Assembly: GCF_900105395.1 (NCBI RefSeq)
Contig: NZ_LT629775.1
Location: 7,901,501 to 7,965,500, forward strand
DNA length: 64,000 nucleotides
DNA from: Streptomyces sp. TLI_053
Lineage (GTDB): Bacteria > Actinomycetota > Actinomycetes > Streptomycetales > Streptomycetaceae
Direction of reading: 5' to 3'
A program made the position numbers and the translations under genes. This document shows, in pieces, positions 1 to 8,208 of the stretch. The notes beneath the pieces are model-generated. The model was not told the origin of the DNA. It was given only the letters and a program-made list of their open reading frames with translations, and did no database searches. Every line of letters starts with the position of its first letter. The stretch's first letter is position 1.

Positions 1-1
1 C

Positions 2-616
2 TGGCAGCAGGACCACCGCCAGGCCGCCGAGCTGGCGCGGTCCGGACTGCCGTACGCGGACAGCGGGACGATCGCAGCCCGCCTGCTCGGCCTCGAAGCA
101 CGGGCCACCGCCGCGCTCGGCGACAGCGCGGGCGCGCTACGAGCCGTGGAGGCTGCCGAGGCGGCGCGGAGCGGGGTAGCTGCGGTGGATCTTCCCGGTG
201 TATTCACGTTCCCCGAGGCCAAGCAGTGGACCTACGCCGGCACAGCTCTTCTCGCTTTGGAGAGCCGGCATCACGTGAACCGAGCTATTGAGGCATCCTC
301 CAGGGCGATCCTCCTGTACGAGTCCGCACCGCAGCAGGAACAGTCCTCCGGCGACCTGCTGGCTGCCCACCTCGACCTCGCCAACGCCCATCTCGCCCAC
401 GGTGACCTCGACGGCGTGCAGGAGAAGCTCTTGGTGGTGCTGGACGCCGCACCGGGTCGGCGCACGGCGAGCATCTCCACCCGCCTTCGGGCGCTGAGCA
501 CTCGTCTCGCCGAGCCCGCCTACGCAGACTCCCCGATCGTCCTGAGCCTCCGTGAGAATGTCAGAGAAGCCTGCTCTCGACCCGCACTCACGAACCCTCC
601 GGAGCTGCCACAGTGA
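2..616 (+). CDS. C-terminal part of a TPR-containing transcriptional regulator (5' truncated)
   Basis: The frame is open from the left edge to TGA at 614-616, so about 204 residues of the C-terminus are present. The residues are Ala/Leu/Glu-rich and helical, with repeated patterns such as AARLLGLEARATAALGD and LAAHLDLANAHLAHGDLDG that look like tetratricopeptide helices. This is the usual C-terminal half of Streptomyces XRE/HTH regulators, whose DNA-binding domain would lie upstream of the window. That class is inferred from the repeats; no DNA-binding domain is visible. The stop overlaps the start of the following methyltransferase (GTGA), so the two are probably translationally coupled. Confidence 0.7.
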   Translation, partial: WQQDHRQAAELARSGLPYADSGTIAARLLGLEARATAALGDSAGALRAVEAAEAARSGVAAVDLPGVFTFPEAKQWTYAGTALLALESRHHVNRAIEASSRAILLYESAPQQEQSSGDLLAAHLDLANAHLAHGDLDGVQEKLLVVLDAAPGRRTASISTRLRALSTRLAEPAYADSPIVLSLRENVREACSRPALTNPPELPQ

Positions 617-1431
617 CGAGCAACACCGCACGGCAGGACGCCGCAGTCGCCGACAAGTCCATCCTCGCGAACAGCGCCTACGCCGACGAACGCCACCTGG
701 CGGCCCGCCAGTCGATCTACCGGTGGCAGCAGCCGCAGTACGATCTGCCTGGGATGGTCGTCGAAGAGCTCGCCGGAACGAACGGGGTCGTCCTCGACGT
801 CGGTTGCGGCAACGGCAAGTTCGTCAACCGTTTGCACAGGGATCGTCCGGACCTTCAGGTCGTCGGAATGGACATCTCGGCGGGCATCCTTGCCGACGTG
901 GAGAAGCCGGTCCTGGTGGCCGATGCCCAGGCTCTGCCCTTTGCCGACAGCAGCGCCGACGCCGTGCTGGCCCTGCACATGCTGTACCACGTCAGTGACA
1001 TCGAGGCCACGGTCAAGGAACTGGCCCGCGTCGTCCGGCCCGGCAGCGTGCTGATCGCCTCGACCAACAGCGACGCTGACAAGAAGGAGCTGGATCAGCT
1101 CTGGGCCAGAGCTGCGGGCGACGTCCTCGGCATTCCGGAGGGGCCGGCCCGGGTCTCCCTCAGCTCCCGCTTCTCCCTGGAGAAGGCTCCCAGCTACCTC
1201 CGGACGGCGTTCGAGGACATTGGGGTCCGTGAACTGCCCGGCACCATCGAGATGACCGACCCTGCGCCGATCGTTGCCCACCTGGCCTCCTACGAGGCAT
1301 GGGCCGACCAAAGCGGTGTCCCTTTCCACCGGACTGTGAGCCGGGCAGCAGAGATAGTCGCTGCCACGATCGCGACGGAGGGGTCGTTCAAGATCACATG
1401 CCTCGGCGGATTCCTGGTGTGCCGGCTGTAG
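613..1431 (+). CDS. class I SAM-dependent methyltransferase
   Basis: A 272-residue protein starting with GTG inside the stop of the preceding gene. It has the methyltransferase motif I VVLDVGCGNGKF (about residues 56-67), an acidic motif II (VVGMDIS) and the post-I segment ADAQALPFADSSADAVLALHMLYHV of the Methyltransf_11 fold. Substrate is unknown; this family methylates small molecules at O, N or C. Coupling to a TPR regulator is common in Streptomyces and does not itself show secondary metabolism. It converges on the cassette transcribed from the right, and I see no clear terminator in the 174 bp between them. Confidence 0.85.
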   Translation: MTSNTARQDAAVADKSILANSAYADERHLAARQSIYRWQQPQYDLPGMVVEELAGTNGVVLDVGCGNGKFVNRLHRDRPDLQVVGMDISAGILADVEKPVLVADAQALPFADSSADAVLALHMLYHVSDIEATVKELARVVRPGSVLIASTNSDADKKELDQLWARAAGDVLGIPEGPARVSLSSRFSLEKAPSYLRTAFEDIGVRELPGTIEMTDPAPIVAHLASYEAWADQSGVPFHRTVSRAAEIVAATIATEGSFKITCLGGFLVCRL

Positions 1432-1605
1432 ATCGCGTTGTGTTGTGCACCGCGTGATACTCAATCAGGGATTCGTCGTGCCGAGTCGGTTCAGTCTGGC
1501 CCGAAAGGTCAGTGCCACGCGATATCAGGCGCCCTACCCCGTCACGGTCCGGGTTCGTCCTACAAGGCAGTTGTCGATGGGGAACTTCCAGTGCCGATCG
1601 TGCCT

Positions 1606-2877
1606 TCAGGCGGCCTTCCGGTGTCTTCGCCCGGGGCGGGCCAGTGAGGGCGCCGGGGCAGCGGCCATGGACACCGGCAGTGCCGCCGCCACCCGGTACC
1701 CGGGCCCGTACGGGGCCGCGCTCAGCAGGCCGCCGTACAGCGCCACCCGTTCGCGCAGTCCGAGCAGCCCGTGCCCGGTGGACAGCTCCCGGCGGTCGTC
1801 CGGCGGCCGCCCGGCGCCGTCGTCGACCACCTCGATCAGCAGTGCCCGGTCCCAGGTGATCCGCACCACCGCCCTGGTGCCGGGACCGGCGTGCTTGGTG
1901 ATGTTGGTGGCGGCCTCCTGGACCAGCCGGTAGGCGGTCTGGCTGACGCTGTCGTCGATCCGCAGCGGGGCGCCCCGGGTCTCCACCGAGATCCGGACAC
2001 CGGCCTTGCGGACGTCCGCCAGCAACCGGTCCAGATCGGCCAGGCCGTGGCTGTAGCCGCACTCGACCGCCGCCTCGGAACTGCGGAGCAGCCGCAGCAT
2101 GTGCCGCAGCTCGGCCATCGTCGACCGGCCGAGGTCCTCGATGTGCCCGAACGCCTCCCCGCGTGCCGGGTCCTCCAGGGCCGTGACCCGCGCCGTCTCC
2201 GCCCGCATGACGATCACCGCCACGGCGTTCGCGACGATGTCGTGCAGTTCCCGTGCGATCCGCACCCGCTCCTGGGTGACCCGCAGCCGTGCGTCGGCGA
2301 CCTCCCGCCGGTGCCGTTCGGCGGCCTCCTCGGCCGCCCGGCTCCACCGGGCGAAGCCCCAGACCACCAGCGTCACCGGCACGTAGAAGGCGAGGTTCGC
2401 GACGAGGACGGAGGCGAAGCGCGGCCCCTGGTAGTCGCCGATGGTCTCGGCGATCGCCAGCCCCAGCGGCACCAGGGTGAGGAACAGGGCCGCGTACGCG
2501 ACCGGTCGCCGGCACGACGCGGCGACGGTGTAGAGCGCGATCAGGAGCCCGAAGCAGGGCACGTAGTCGAGCGTGTTCGCCCAGGAGAGCAGGTCGGAGC
2601 CGGCGGAGACCACCCACACGGCGCCGAACACCGCCACCGGCCACCGGCGGCGCACCACCAGGGCGGCGGCCTCGCCCAGGGCGAGCAGGAACATCCACAC
2701 CCGCTGGTCCCAGCTCGTCCAGGGGGCGAGCACGGTCCCGAAGTAGAACAGCTCCGGGACGACGGCCGCGAGCGCCAGCGCGACGTCCTGCCAGCAGACC
2801 GGCGGGGGGAGGCCCGGGTCGGTGTCCCGGGCCTCCCCCCGCCGCTCCTGTGCTGCGGTTGTGATCATCGGGACCAC
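1606..2877 (-). CDS. two-component sensor histidine kinase, NarL-partner type (HisKA_3), orphan
   Basis: A 423-residue membrane kinase. Residues about 30-175 hold four to five hydrophobic segments. A short coiled linker follows, then the HisKA_3 dimerisation/phosphoacceptor helix with RELHDIVANAVAVIV (His about 212) and an HATPase_c domain with the N box QEAATNITKHA, a G1-type VVDDGAG and GHGLLGLRERV. This type autophosphorylates the His and passes phosphate to a NarL/LuxR-type response regulator, but none is adjacent. The GTG start at 2877 or the ATG at 2868 are both possible. It lies 12 bp after the Cys-tail protein, so it is probably the last gene of the carbamoyltransferase cassette and may sense its product or a linked signal (inference). 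Confidence 0.88.
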   Translation of the reverse strand: MVPMITTAAQERRGEARDTDPGLPPPVCWQDVALALAAVVPELFYFGTVLAPWTSWDQRVWMFLLALGEAAALVVRRRWPVAVFGAVWVVSAGSDLLSWANTLDYVPCFGLLIALYTVAASCRRPVAYAALFLTLVPLGLAIAETIGDYQGPRFASVLVANLAFYVPVTLVVWGFARWSRAAEEAAERHRREVADARLRVTQERVRIARELHDIVANAVAVIVMRAETARVTALEDPARGEAFGHIEDLGRSTMAELRHMLRLLRSSEAAVECGYSHGLADLDRLLADVRKAGVRISVETRGAPLRIDDSVSQTAYRLVQEAATNITKHAGPGTRAVVRITWDRALLIEVVDDGAGRPPDDRRELSTGHGLLGLRERVALYGGLLSAAPYGPGYRVAAALPVSMAAAPAPSLARPGRRHRKAA

Positions 2878-2889
2878 CCCACGGTCCGG

Positions 2890-3474
2890 TCAGGCCGCTT
2901 CGGTGGCCGGGGCCGCGGACTCCGGGCCGGGGCGTCGGCAGCAGTTGGGGCTGCTGCCGCAGGTGCCGCAGCTGTAGTCCTCGACCGAGCCGTGGACGTC
3001 CTTGGCGAAGTCCGGGCCGAGCCACCACTCGTCGGCGGGGCCGGCCTTCCGCGCCGGACGCACCACCCGGAGGCCGAGTTCGGCGTAGACCGCCCACTGG
3101 TCGCCGTGGTGGCGGACCAGGAGCCCGGCGACCCGCTCCGGTGTGGAGGTCACGGTGGGGACCTCGAACCGGGTCGGCCAGATCAGTGTCAGCATGGCGG
3201 CCGCCGTGCTGATCCCGTCCCCGTGGACCGCCGCCAGGCTGATGCCGGCGACGGGCAGCACCTCGGTGGTGCCGTCGTGCCCCGGTGACCGGGATATTCG
3301 GAGGATGTATCTGTGCCACGGGCTCGCCAGCTCCCGGGGCGGATCCGGGACCAGCACGGTCGCCCGGCTGGTCATGAACCCGTGGGCCAGCAGCTCGCCG
3401 GGAACGCCGTCACTCACCTGGGCGTGCACGGCGACGAGCAGAGCGGGCGCGTTGGTAACGGAATCACTACTCAT
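2890..3474 (-). CDS. unrecognised protein with a cysteine-rich C-terminal tail
   Basis: A 194-residue protein whose ATG at 3474 is preceded by GAGGTG at good spacing; a GTG at 3531 would add 19 residues but is crowded by its GGAGGAGG. I do not recognise the family. Residues 1-150 look like a soluble alpha/beta domain without signal peptide or membrane segments. Near the end is EDYSCGTCGSSPNCCRRPG, a CxxC-x5-CC cluster followed by an Ala/Pro tail, which could bind metal, be redox-active, or be modified. It lies between the carbamoyltransferase and the sensor kinase, 12 bp from the kinase, which suggests a link to the cassette. Confidence 0.7.
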   Translation of the reverse strand: MSSDSVTNAPALLVAVHAQVSDGVPGELLAHGFMTSRATVLVPDPPRELASPWHRYILRISRSPGHDGTTEVLPVAGISLAAVHGDGISTAAAMLTLIWPTRFEVPTVTSTPERVAGLLVRHHGDQWAVYAELGLRVVRPARKAGPADEWWLGPDFAKDVHGSVEDYSCGTCGSSPNCCRRPGPESAAPATEAA

Positions 3475-3677
3475 GGTGACACCTCGTGACCGTCCTGGCC
3501 CGCTCCGATCCGGCGGGCGCTGTACCTCCACCCTCCTCCCGTTCCTGTCCCGGGAACATGAGTCTCCGGTCCCACCCGCGCCCCGGTCTCGCCGGGCCCT
3601 GCCCGGAGACCGTCCGGACGGTCCGCACCCGCTCCCGGGGCCCCGCCGGGGCCGCTGCGGCTTCGCGGACGCGACCC
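3475..3677. other. 203-bp spacer inside the leftward cassette
   Basis: GC-rich spacer between the carbamoyltransferase stop and the Cys-tail gene. It contains several short complementary G/C blocks (around 3580-3660) able to fold, such as CCGTCCGGACGG at about 3610, and could attenuate or process the transcript. No convincing gene is seen; a 29-codon ATG frame from about 3558 leftward lacks support. Confidence 0.3.
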
Positions 3678-5243
3678 CTAGCGTCGCGGTGTGACGAAGA
3701 CGTCGTTCACGACGTACCCGTCCAGTCCGTGCAGCTCGCCGTAGGCGATCAGGTCGCTGCTCCGGTTGATGAACCCGCGTCCCGAGTAGTTGAGCGAGGT
3801 GTTGCAGAGGACGCTGAATCCGGTCAGTGCGCCGAACGCGGTCAGCAGTTCACCCATGGCCGGGTTCGCGGCCGGGTCGACGGTCTGGGTGCGGGCCGTT
3901 CCGTCGACGTGGGTGACCGCACGCAGGTCGGCGGACTCGACCCGGCTGAAGTACAGCATGTAGGGGTCGGGGAGCCCCCCGCCGAACCAGCGGCCCGCGT
4001 CCTGCTCCAGGCAGATCGGGGCGATCGGGCGGTAGCTCTCGCGCTGTTTGATCCTGTTGAGCCTGGCCGTGGTCTCCTCGGTGAAGGGGGCGGCCAGGAT
4101 CGACCGGTTCCCGAGCGCGCGGGGGCCGATCTCCCAGCGGCCCCGCGCCCAGCCGATGATGCTCCCGTCGCGGAGGTGGCGGGCGACCTCGCCGTGGTCC
4201 AGCGGGCGGATCTCGTAGCGCCGCGGGTCGAACCCGACGTCCTCCACGAATTCGCCGCCCGCGTAGACGTCCCACTCCAGGCCGGCCGACCCGGTGTAGA
4301 AGTGCTGGGCGTCGATGGCGGTGCCGATCGCGGAGCCGCTGTCGTTGGGACACGGCGGCACGAAGACCGCCGGGAAGAGCCCGCACTCGCGCCAGCGTCG
4401 GTTCCACTCGCAGTTGAGCCCGCAGCCGCCGGAGACGAGCAGCGGGAATCCCTCGGTCAGGTGCTCCCGGGCGTACGCGTGGAAGCGGTCGAAGATGGCG
4501 TCCGAGAGCCGGGCCGCCAGGTTCTTGTACGCGCTCGACTCCACCCCGACGTTGTGGAAGGGGGAATCGGTCATCCGGTCCTTCAGGCTCCCGGTGATGA
4601 CCTCCTTCTGGCCGAGGACGAAGTCGACGACCTCCTGCTCCGCCCGGGTCGGCGGCCGGTTCTCGGCGAATCCGGCCAGGGCCATCTGCTTGCCCGCGTC
4701 CTGGAACCGGACGAACTCCTGGTGCGGGCTGAACCTCGGGTCGGCGAGCGCGAAGCCGTAGGAGTACTTGTTGCCCGGGTAGTTGAGCACCTCCTTGAGG
4801 TGGGTCACCTTCCCGTGCTCGTCGATCCGGTAGAACGAGCCGATGTTCCCCTCCCACACCAGGCTGTAGAACGGCTGGTCCCGGCGGAGCGCCGACATGC
4901 CGTAGGACGTCATGATGTGGGAGCGCTCATGGGTGGACGAGAAGACCCGCACGGCCTTGCCGAAGAACCGGCCGGGCTCGTCCGTGATCGCGGACGCGCC
5001 CACCCCGAAGTACCCGGCGCGCGAGGGCTGGTCGGTGCACTGGGTGCCCTTGATCCAGCCGCTCACGGCGACGACGTCGGGCTGCCGGTCCAGCCGCTCC
5101 GCCGCCGTCGCGAACAGTTCGGCGGTCGGATTGCTGTAGCGGAGGAACGAGTCCTTCTCCGCCTCCAGGGAGAAGAGCAGCCTGCCGTCCTCGACGGCCG
5201 CGATCGCCCCGTCATGGCCTTCCTTGAGGGAAAGAATCAGCAT
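3678..5243 (-). CDS. carbamoyltransferase, NodU/CmcH family
   Basis: A 521-residue protein of about normal length for the family that moves a carbamoyl group from carbamoyl phosphate, through carbamoyl-AMP, to a hydroxyl of an antibiotic or sugar (CmcH, GdmN, TobZ, NodU). The N-terminal kinase-like domain starts with LILSLKEGHDG (His10, Asp11) and carries THERSHIM (His105, His109), the metal-binding histidines expected in this family. The nucleotide-binding SGGCGLNCEWN is at 271-281 and the C-terminal YrdC-like/carbamoyltransferase region has GRWEIGPRALGNRSI at 368-382. It is fifth in the leftward cassette, 48 bp after the phosphatase gene, and is the likely final tailoring step. The acceptor is unknown. 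Confidence 0.92.
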   Translation of the reverse strand: MLILSLKEGHDGAIAAVEDGRLLFSLEAEKDSFLRYSNPTAELFATAAERLDRQPDVVAVSGWIKGTQCTDQPSRAGYFGVGASAITDEPGRFFGKAVRVFSSTHERSHIMTSYGMSALRRDQPFYSLVWEGNIGSFYRIDEHGKVTHLKEVLNYPGNKYSYGFALADPRFSPHQEFVRFQDAGKQMALAGFAENRPPTRAEQEVVDFVLGQKEVITGSLKDRMTDSPFHNVGVESSAYKNLAARLSDAIFDRFHAYAREHLTEGFPLLVSGGCGLNCEWNRRWRECGLFPAVFVPPCPNDSGSAIGTAIDAQHFYTGSAGLEWDVYAGGEFVEDVGFDPRRYEIRPLDHGEVARHLRDGSIIGWARGRWEIGPRALGNRSILAAPFTEETTARLNRIKQRESYRPIAPICLEQDAGRWFGGGLPDPYMLYFSRVESADLRAVTHVDGTARTQTVDPAANPAMGELLTAFGALTGFSVLCNTSLNYSGRGFINRSSDLIAYGELHGLDGYVVNDVFVTPRR

Positions 5244-5291
5244 GATGGTCCGTTTCTCGGTGGGTGCCGCGTCCGACGGTTCGGGGCGGGC

Positions 5292-6128
5292 TCAGGGTCC
5301 GGGTGCCCCGGGTACCCCGGGTGCCGCGGACGGCGCCGAGAGGGCCGCCAGGGCGAGCCGGTGCAACCGCGGGTTGGCGGACAGGGCGCCGGTGCCGCTC
5401 CGGGGCGAGGCGCCCAGGAGATCGGTGCAGAGGCCGCCGGCCTCCTCCACGAGCACCTGTACCGCGGCGATGTCCCAGGGGTTGACGACCGGTTCGGCCG
5501 CGATGTCGAGCGTTCCCTCGGCGACCATGCAGTGCTGGAGGAAGTCGCCGAAGGCACGGTCCTCCCAGCAGGACTCGGCCAGGCGCAGATAGGCCGCCCG
5601 CGAGTGGAAGACGTCCCAGGTGCGGGTGCTGGTGGTGGAGAGGTACGCCTGGTCGAGGCAGGAACGCCCGGAGACCCCCAGACGCGCGGGGGCGGTGCCG
5701 GCCGGTCCCCGGCGCAGCCAGGCGCCCCGGTCCGCCGCCGCCCACCAGCGGCTGTGCAGGGCGGGCGCGCTGATCACGCCCACGGTGGGCCGGCCGTCCT
5801 CCAGCAGCGCGATCAGTGTGGCCCAGACCGGTACGCCGCGCAGGAAGTTCTTGGTGCCGTCGATGGGGTCGACCAGCCAGGTGCGCCCGGACGAGACGGA
5901 GCCGCCGGTCTCCTCCCCGGCGAAGGCGTCGTCGGGGCGGGCGGATCGCAGCTCCTCGCGGACGGCCCTCTCGACGGCGGTGTCCGCGTCGGTCACGGGT
6001 GTGCGGTCCGGCTTCTCCCGGACCCGCAGGTCGAGCGCGTGGAAGCGGCGGACGGTGAGCCCGTCGGCGAGGTCGCCCAGACGGAGGGCCAGCTCGAGGT
6101 CGTCCTCCGGCGGCACGGGCGGCGTCAC
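5292..6128 (-). CDS. inositol-monophosphatase family phosphatase
   Basis: A 278-residue Mg-dependent sugar phosphatase with all family motifs: GEE (71-73), DPIDGTKNF (87-95) and WDIAA (218-222) bind the metals and phosphate, so it should be active. Family members act on inositol phosphates, histidinol phosphate or 3'-phosphoadenosine phosphates. Next to an inositol-dehydrogenase-like enzyme and a DegT aminotransferase, a role like StrO or Hyg25 (dephosphorylating an inositol or aminocyclitol phosphate) is the best inference. It starts at GTG 6128, four bases after the methyltransferase stop, with a GAGGTGA ribosome site. The last 20 residues are low-complexity Ala/Pro/Gly. Confidence 0.88.
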   Translation of the reverse strand: MTPPVPPEDDLELALRLGDLADGLTVRRFHALDLRVREKPDRTPVTDADTAVERAVREELRSARPDDAFAGEETGGSVSSGRTWLVDPIDGTKNFLRGVPVWATLIALLEDGRPTVGVISAPALHSRWWAAADRGAWLRRGPAGTAPARLGVSGRSCLDQAYLSTTSTRTWDVFHSRAAYLRLAESCWEDRAFGDFLQHCMVAEGTLDIAAEPVVNPWDIAAVQVLVEEAGGLCTDLLGASPRSGTGALSANPRLHRLALAALSAPSAAPGVPGAPGP

Positions 6129-6132
6129 CGGA

Positions 6133-6822
6133 TCACCTCGTCCGCAGTTCGAGCAGGTGGTACTCCATGACGCCCACTTCCTCGATCCGGCGGACCCTGC
6201 GCAGCAGGTCGATCCGCAGGCCGGCTCCGCCGGCGAGCACGTCGAGCCGTTCGCGGTCCCCGAGGTGGGCGGTGCCCAGCAGCAGCCGGCCGCCGTCGGT
6301 CAGGTGCCGGTGCGCCCCGGCGAGGTAGCGGGCCTGGCCCCGGTAGCCCGGGTCGAAGACGGCGGAGTGGATGTCGCTGGAGAGGGCGAAGCCGTCCTCC
6401 ACATAGGTCCAGGGCACGTTCCAGAAGATCGTGTCGAAGCGGCTCAGGGGGTCGAGCGCCGCGTACAGGTCGCTGTGGAGGGCACGGACCCGGTCGCCCA
6501 CACCGTGCCGCTCGGCGTTGGCGACGGTATTGGCCACGGCCTTCTCGTTGATGTCCAGCGCGGTGACGGAGGCACAGCCGCTGAGTGCGGCGGTGACGGC
6601 GATGACGCCCGTGCCGCAGCCGACCTCCAGGAACGAGCCGTCCCGGGGATAGGGCACCACCGAGGCCATCACCTCGGTGGCCGCGCTCAGCGTGCTGGGC
6701 CAGACACCCCGGTGCAGGCTCCATTCCCGTCCCAGCAGGGTGAAGGTGTCCGGCAGGTCGTCACCGGCGAGAGCGTGCTGCAGCGCCCTCGCCACGTCCT
6801 CCGGCGACTCCTCGACGGTCAT
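6133..6822 (-). CDS. SAM-dependent methyltransferase, HemK/MTS-like with NVPW motif
   Basis: A 229-residue enzyme; ATG 6822 sits seven bases after AGAGGGA and is preferred over GTG 6828. Motif I is FLEVGCGTGVIAV (64-76), followed by VTALDINEKAV and a motif IV IFWNVPW (133-138). The N-x-P-[FYW] form of motif IV is typical of enzymes that methylate nitrogen (PrmC/HemK type [ND]PPY), so an amino or amide group is the likely acceptor, possibly the amine installed by the neighbouring aminotransferase. It lies in the middle of the cassette, directly before the phosphatase gene. Substrate is inferred only from context. Confidence 0.85.
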   Translation of the reverse strand: MTVEESPEDVARALQHALAGDDLPDTFTLLGREWSLHRGVWPSTLSAATEVMASVVPYPRDGSFLEVGCGTGVIAVTAALSGCASVTALDINEKAVANTVANAERHGVGDRVRALHSDLYAALDPLSRFDTIFWNVPWTYVEDGFALSSDIHSAVFDPGYRGQARYLAGAHRHLTDGGRLLLGTAHLGDRERLDVLAGGAGLRIDLLRRVRRIEEVGVMEYHLLELRTR

Positions 6823-6844
6823 GCGCACTCCCTCTTCGGTGCTG

Positions 6845-6898
6845 CGGTCCCGGTCGTCGGGGCGGTCCGGGTCGTCGGGGCGGTCCCGGTCATCGGGG
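6845..6898. repeat. three tandem copies of an 18-bp unit
   Basis: Copies at 6845-6862, 6863-6880 and 6881-6898 (consensus CGGTCCCGGTCGTCGGGG) differ at one or two bases. They fill the gap between aminotransferase and methyltransferase and include the aminotransferase stop codon at 6890-6892. Since the unit is a multiple of three, copy-number change would not alter frame. Confidence 0.85.
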
Positions 6899-8179
6899 CA
6901 GCTCGGCGGCGTACCGGACCAGCGCCTCGCGGTGACGGCCGACCTTGCGGAACGCCTCGGCGTACTGGTCGATCAGCACCTTGTCGTCGGGCCAGGAGGT
7001 GAAGGTCGGCAGCGAGAGCGCGTGCCGCTCGACGTGCTCGGCCCGCGAGCCGGCCCCCGGCGCGGCGGCCTTCTTCGGGACTCCCGGGAAGAGGGGGTTC
7101 TCGGGGCGGGCGTAGAGCGGCAGGGTCGACAGCCGGGGGCCGGAGGGGGCGCCGACCTCCATGCCCTCGGCGCGCAGCGCCTCGATGAGCACGGCACGCG
7201 GAACGCCCCCCAGTGCCTGGGGCCGGTAGAGCGGCTTGTAGCCGTACCAGGCGCCCATGTCGACGTGGTCGGCGACCTGGACCCGCTCCAGGTACGCCAC
7301 GTCGGCGAGTTGCTCGCCGAGGTGCCGCAGGCACCGGTGCCGGGCCTCCTTGCGTGCGGGGAAGGCGGCGAGGGCGTGCCGGGCGACGATGGCGTTGAAC
7401 GGTGACATCCGCAGCTTGAGTCCGAAGCCCGTGACCCAGTGGGCCCGCAGGTCCTCGTCGAGGACGGACTCCCGGGAGCGGTCCCGGTAGTGCCCGAGCA
7501 GGGTGGCGCGGTCCTGGACCCCGGGGTCGCTGGTGACGAGGATGCCGCCCTCCCCGGCGTAGACGGCCTTGTTGGCCTGGAGGGAGAAGACGGCGGCGTC
7601 GCCGAAGGTGCCGACGGGCCGGCCCTTGTAGCGGCTGCCGTGCGCGTGCGAGCAGTCCTCCAGGACGCGCAGCCCGTACTGTTCGGCGATCGACAGGATC
7701 GCGTCCATCTCGCAGGGGTGGCCCCACTGGTGGACCACGGTGACGACCTTGGTGTGCTCGGTCAGCGCGGACCGGAGCGCCTCGGGGTCCAGGCCGCGGG
7801 TGTCGGGGTCGATGTCGGCGAGGACCACGTCGCCGCGGAGCGCGAAGACGGGGCTCAGCGCGGCGTGGTAGGTGAGCGCCGGTCCCACGACGTCCACCCC
7901 CTCGCGCACACCGAGGGCGAAGTAGGCGGCGAGGAGCGCGCTGGTACCGGAGTTGAAGGTGACCGCGTAGCGGGCGCCGCCGTCGAGGAAGGCGAGGAAG
8001 TCGGCCTCGAGCCGGCCGATGGGGCCGCTGCTGCCCTTGATGGAGATGTCGGTGTTGCGCTGCGCGGCCAGTTCGGACAGCTCCGCCGCGTCCGCGGGGG
8101 GCGGCCACACCTCGTGCGGCCGTGGCTGCGGGACGGCGGGTGTGCCTCCGAGAAGGGCGAGCCGTTCGTCGGCGCTCAT
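6890..8179 (-). CDS. PLP-dependent aminotransferase, DegT/DnrJ/EryC1/StrS family
   Basis: A 429-residue aminotransferase that would convert a keto-sugar or inosose to the amine with Glu or Gln as donor. The ATG at 8179 has a strong GGAGGAG site. Family features are FNSGTSALLAAYFALG (phosphate binding), VLEDCSHAHGSRYKG with Asp175 for the pyridine nitrogen, and SLQANKAVYAGEGG with the Schiff-base Lys204. The opening LALLGGTPAVPQPRPHEVWPP resembles the inosose aminotransferases (StsC type), and the fold is shared with AHBA synthase and kanosamine enzymes. It follows the Gfo/Idh/MocA dehydrogenase by 29 bp, a classic oxidise-then-aminate pair. Confidence 0.93.
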   Translation of the reverse strand: MSADERLALLGGTPAVPQPRPHEVWPPPADAAELSELAAQRNTDISIKGSSGPIGRLEADFLAFLDGGARYAVTFNSGTSALLAAYFALGVREGVDVVGPALTYHAALSPVFALRGDVVLADIDPDTRGLDPEALRSALTEHTKVVTVVHQWGHPCEMDAILSIAEQYGLRVLEDCSHAHGSRYKGRPVGTFGDAAVFSLQANKAVYAGEGGILVTSDPGVQDRATLLGHYRDRSRESVLDEDLRAHWVTGFGLKLRMSPFNAIVARHALAAFPARKEARHRCLRHLGEQLADVAYLERVQVADHVDMGAWYGYKPLYRPQALGGVPRAVLIEALRAEGMEVGAPSGPRLSTLPLYARPENPLFPGVPKKAAAPGAGSRAEHVERHALSLPTFTSWPDDKVLIDQYAEAFRKVGRHREALVRYAAELPR

Positions 8180-8208
8180 GTGTTCTCCTCCGGTCTTCGC
8201 GGGGTGGG

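Noticed and set aside
3471..3560. 29-codon minus-strand frame between carbamoyltransferase and the Cys-tail gene.
   Set aside because: Overlaps the ribosome site and start of the next gene out of frame and has no similarity or own ribosome site.
6890..8179. AHBA synthase (rifamycin/mitomycin-type starter pathway).
   Set aside because: The aminotransferase has the family fold and a MitM-like methyltransferase is nearby, but there is no aminoDHQ synthase, aminoshikimate gene or PKS, and the partner phosphatase is of the inositol type.
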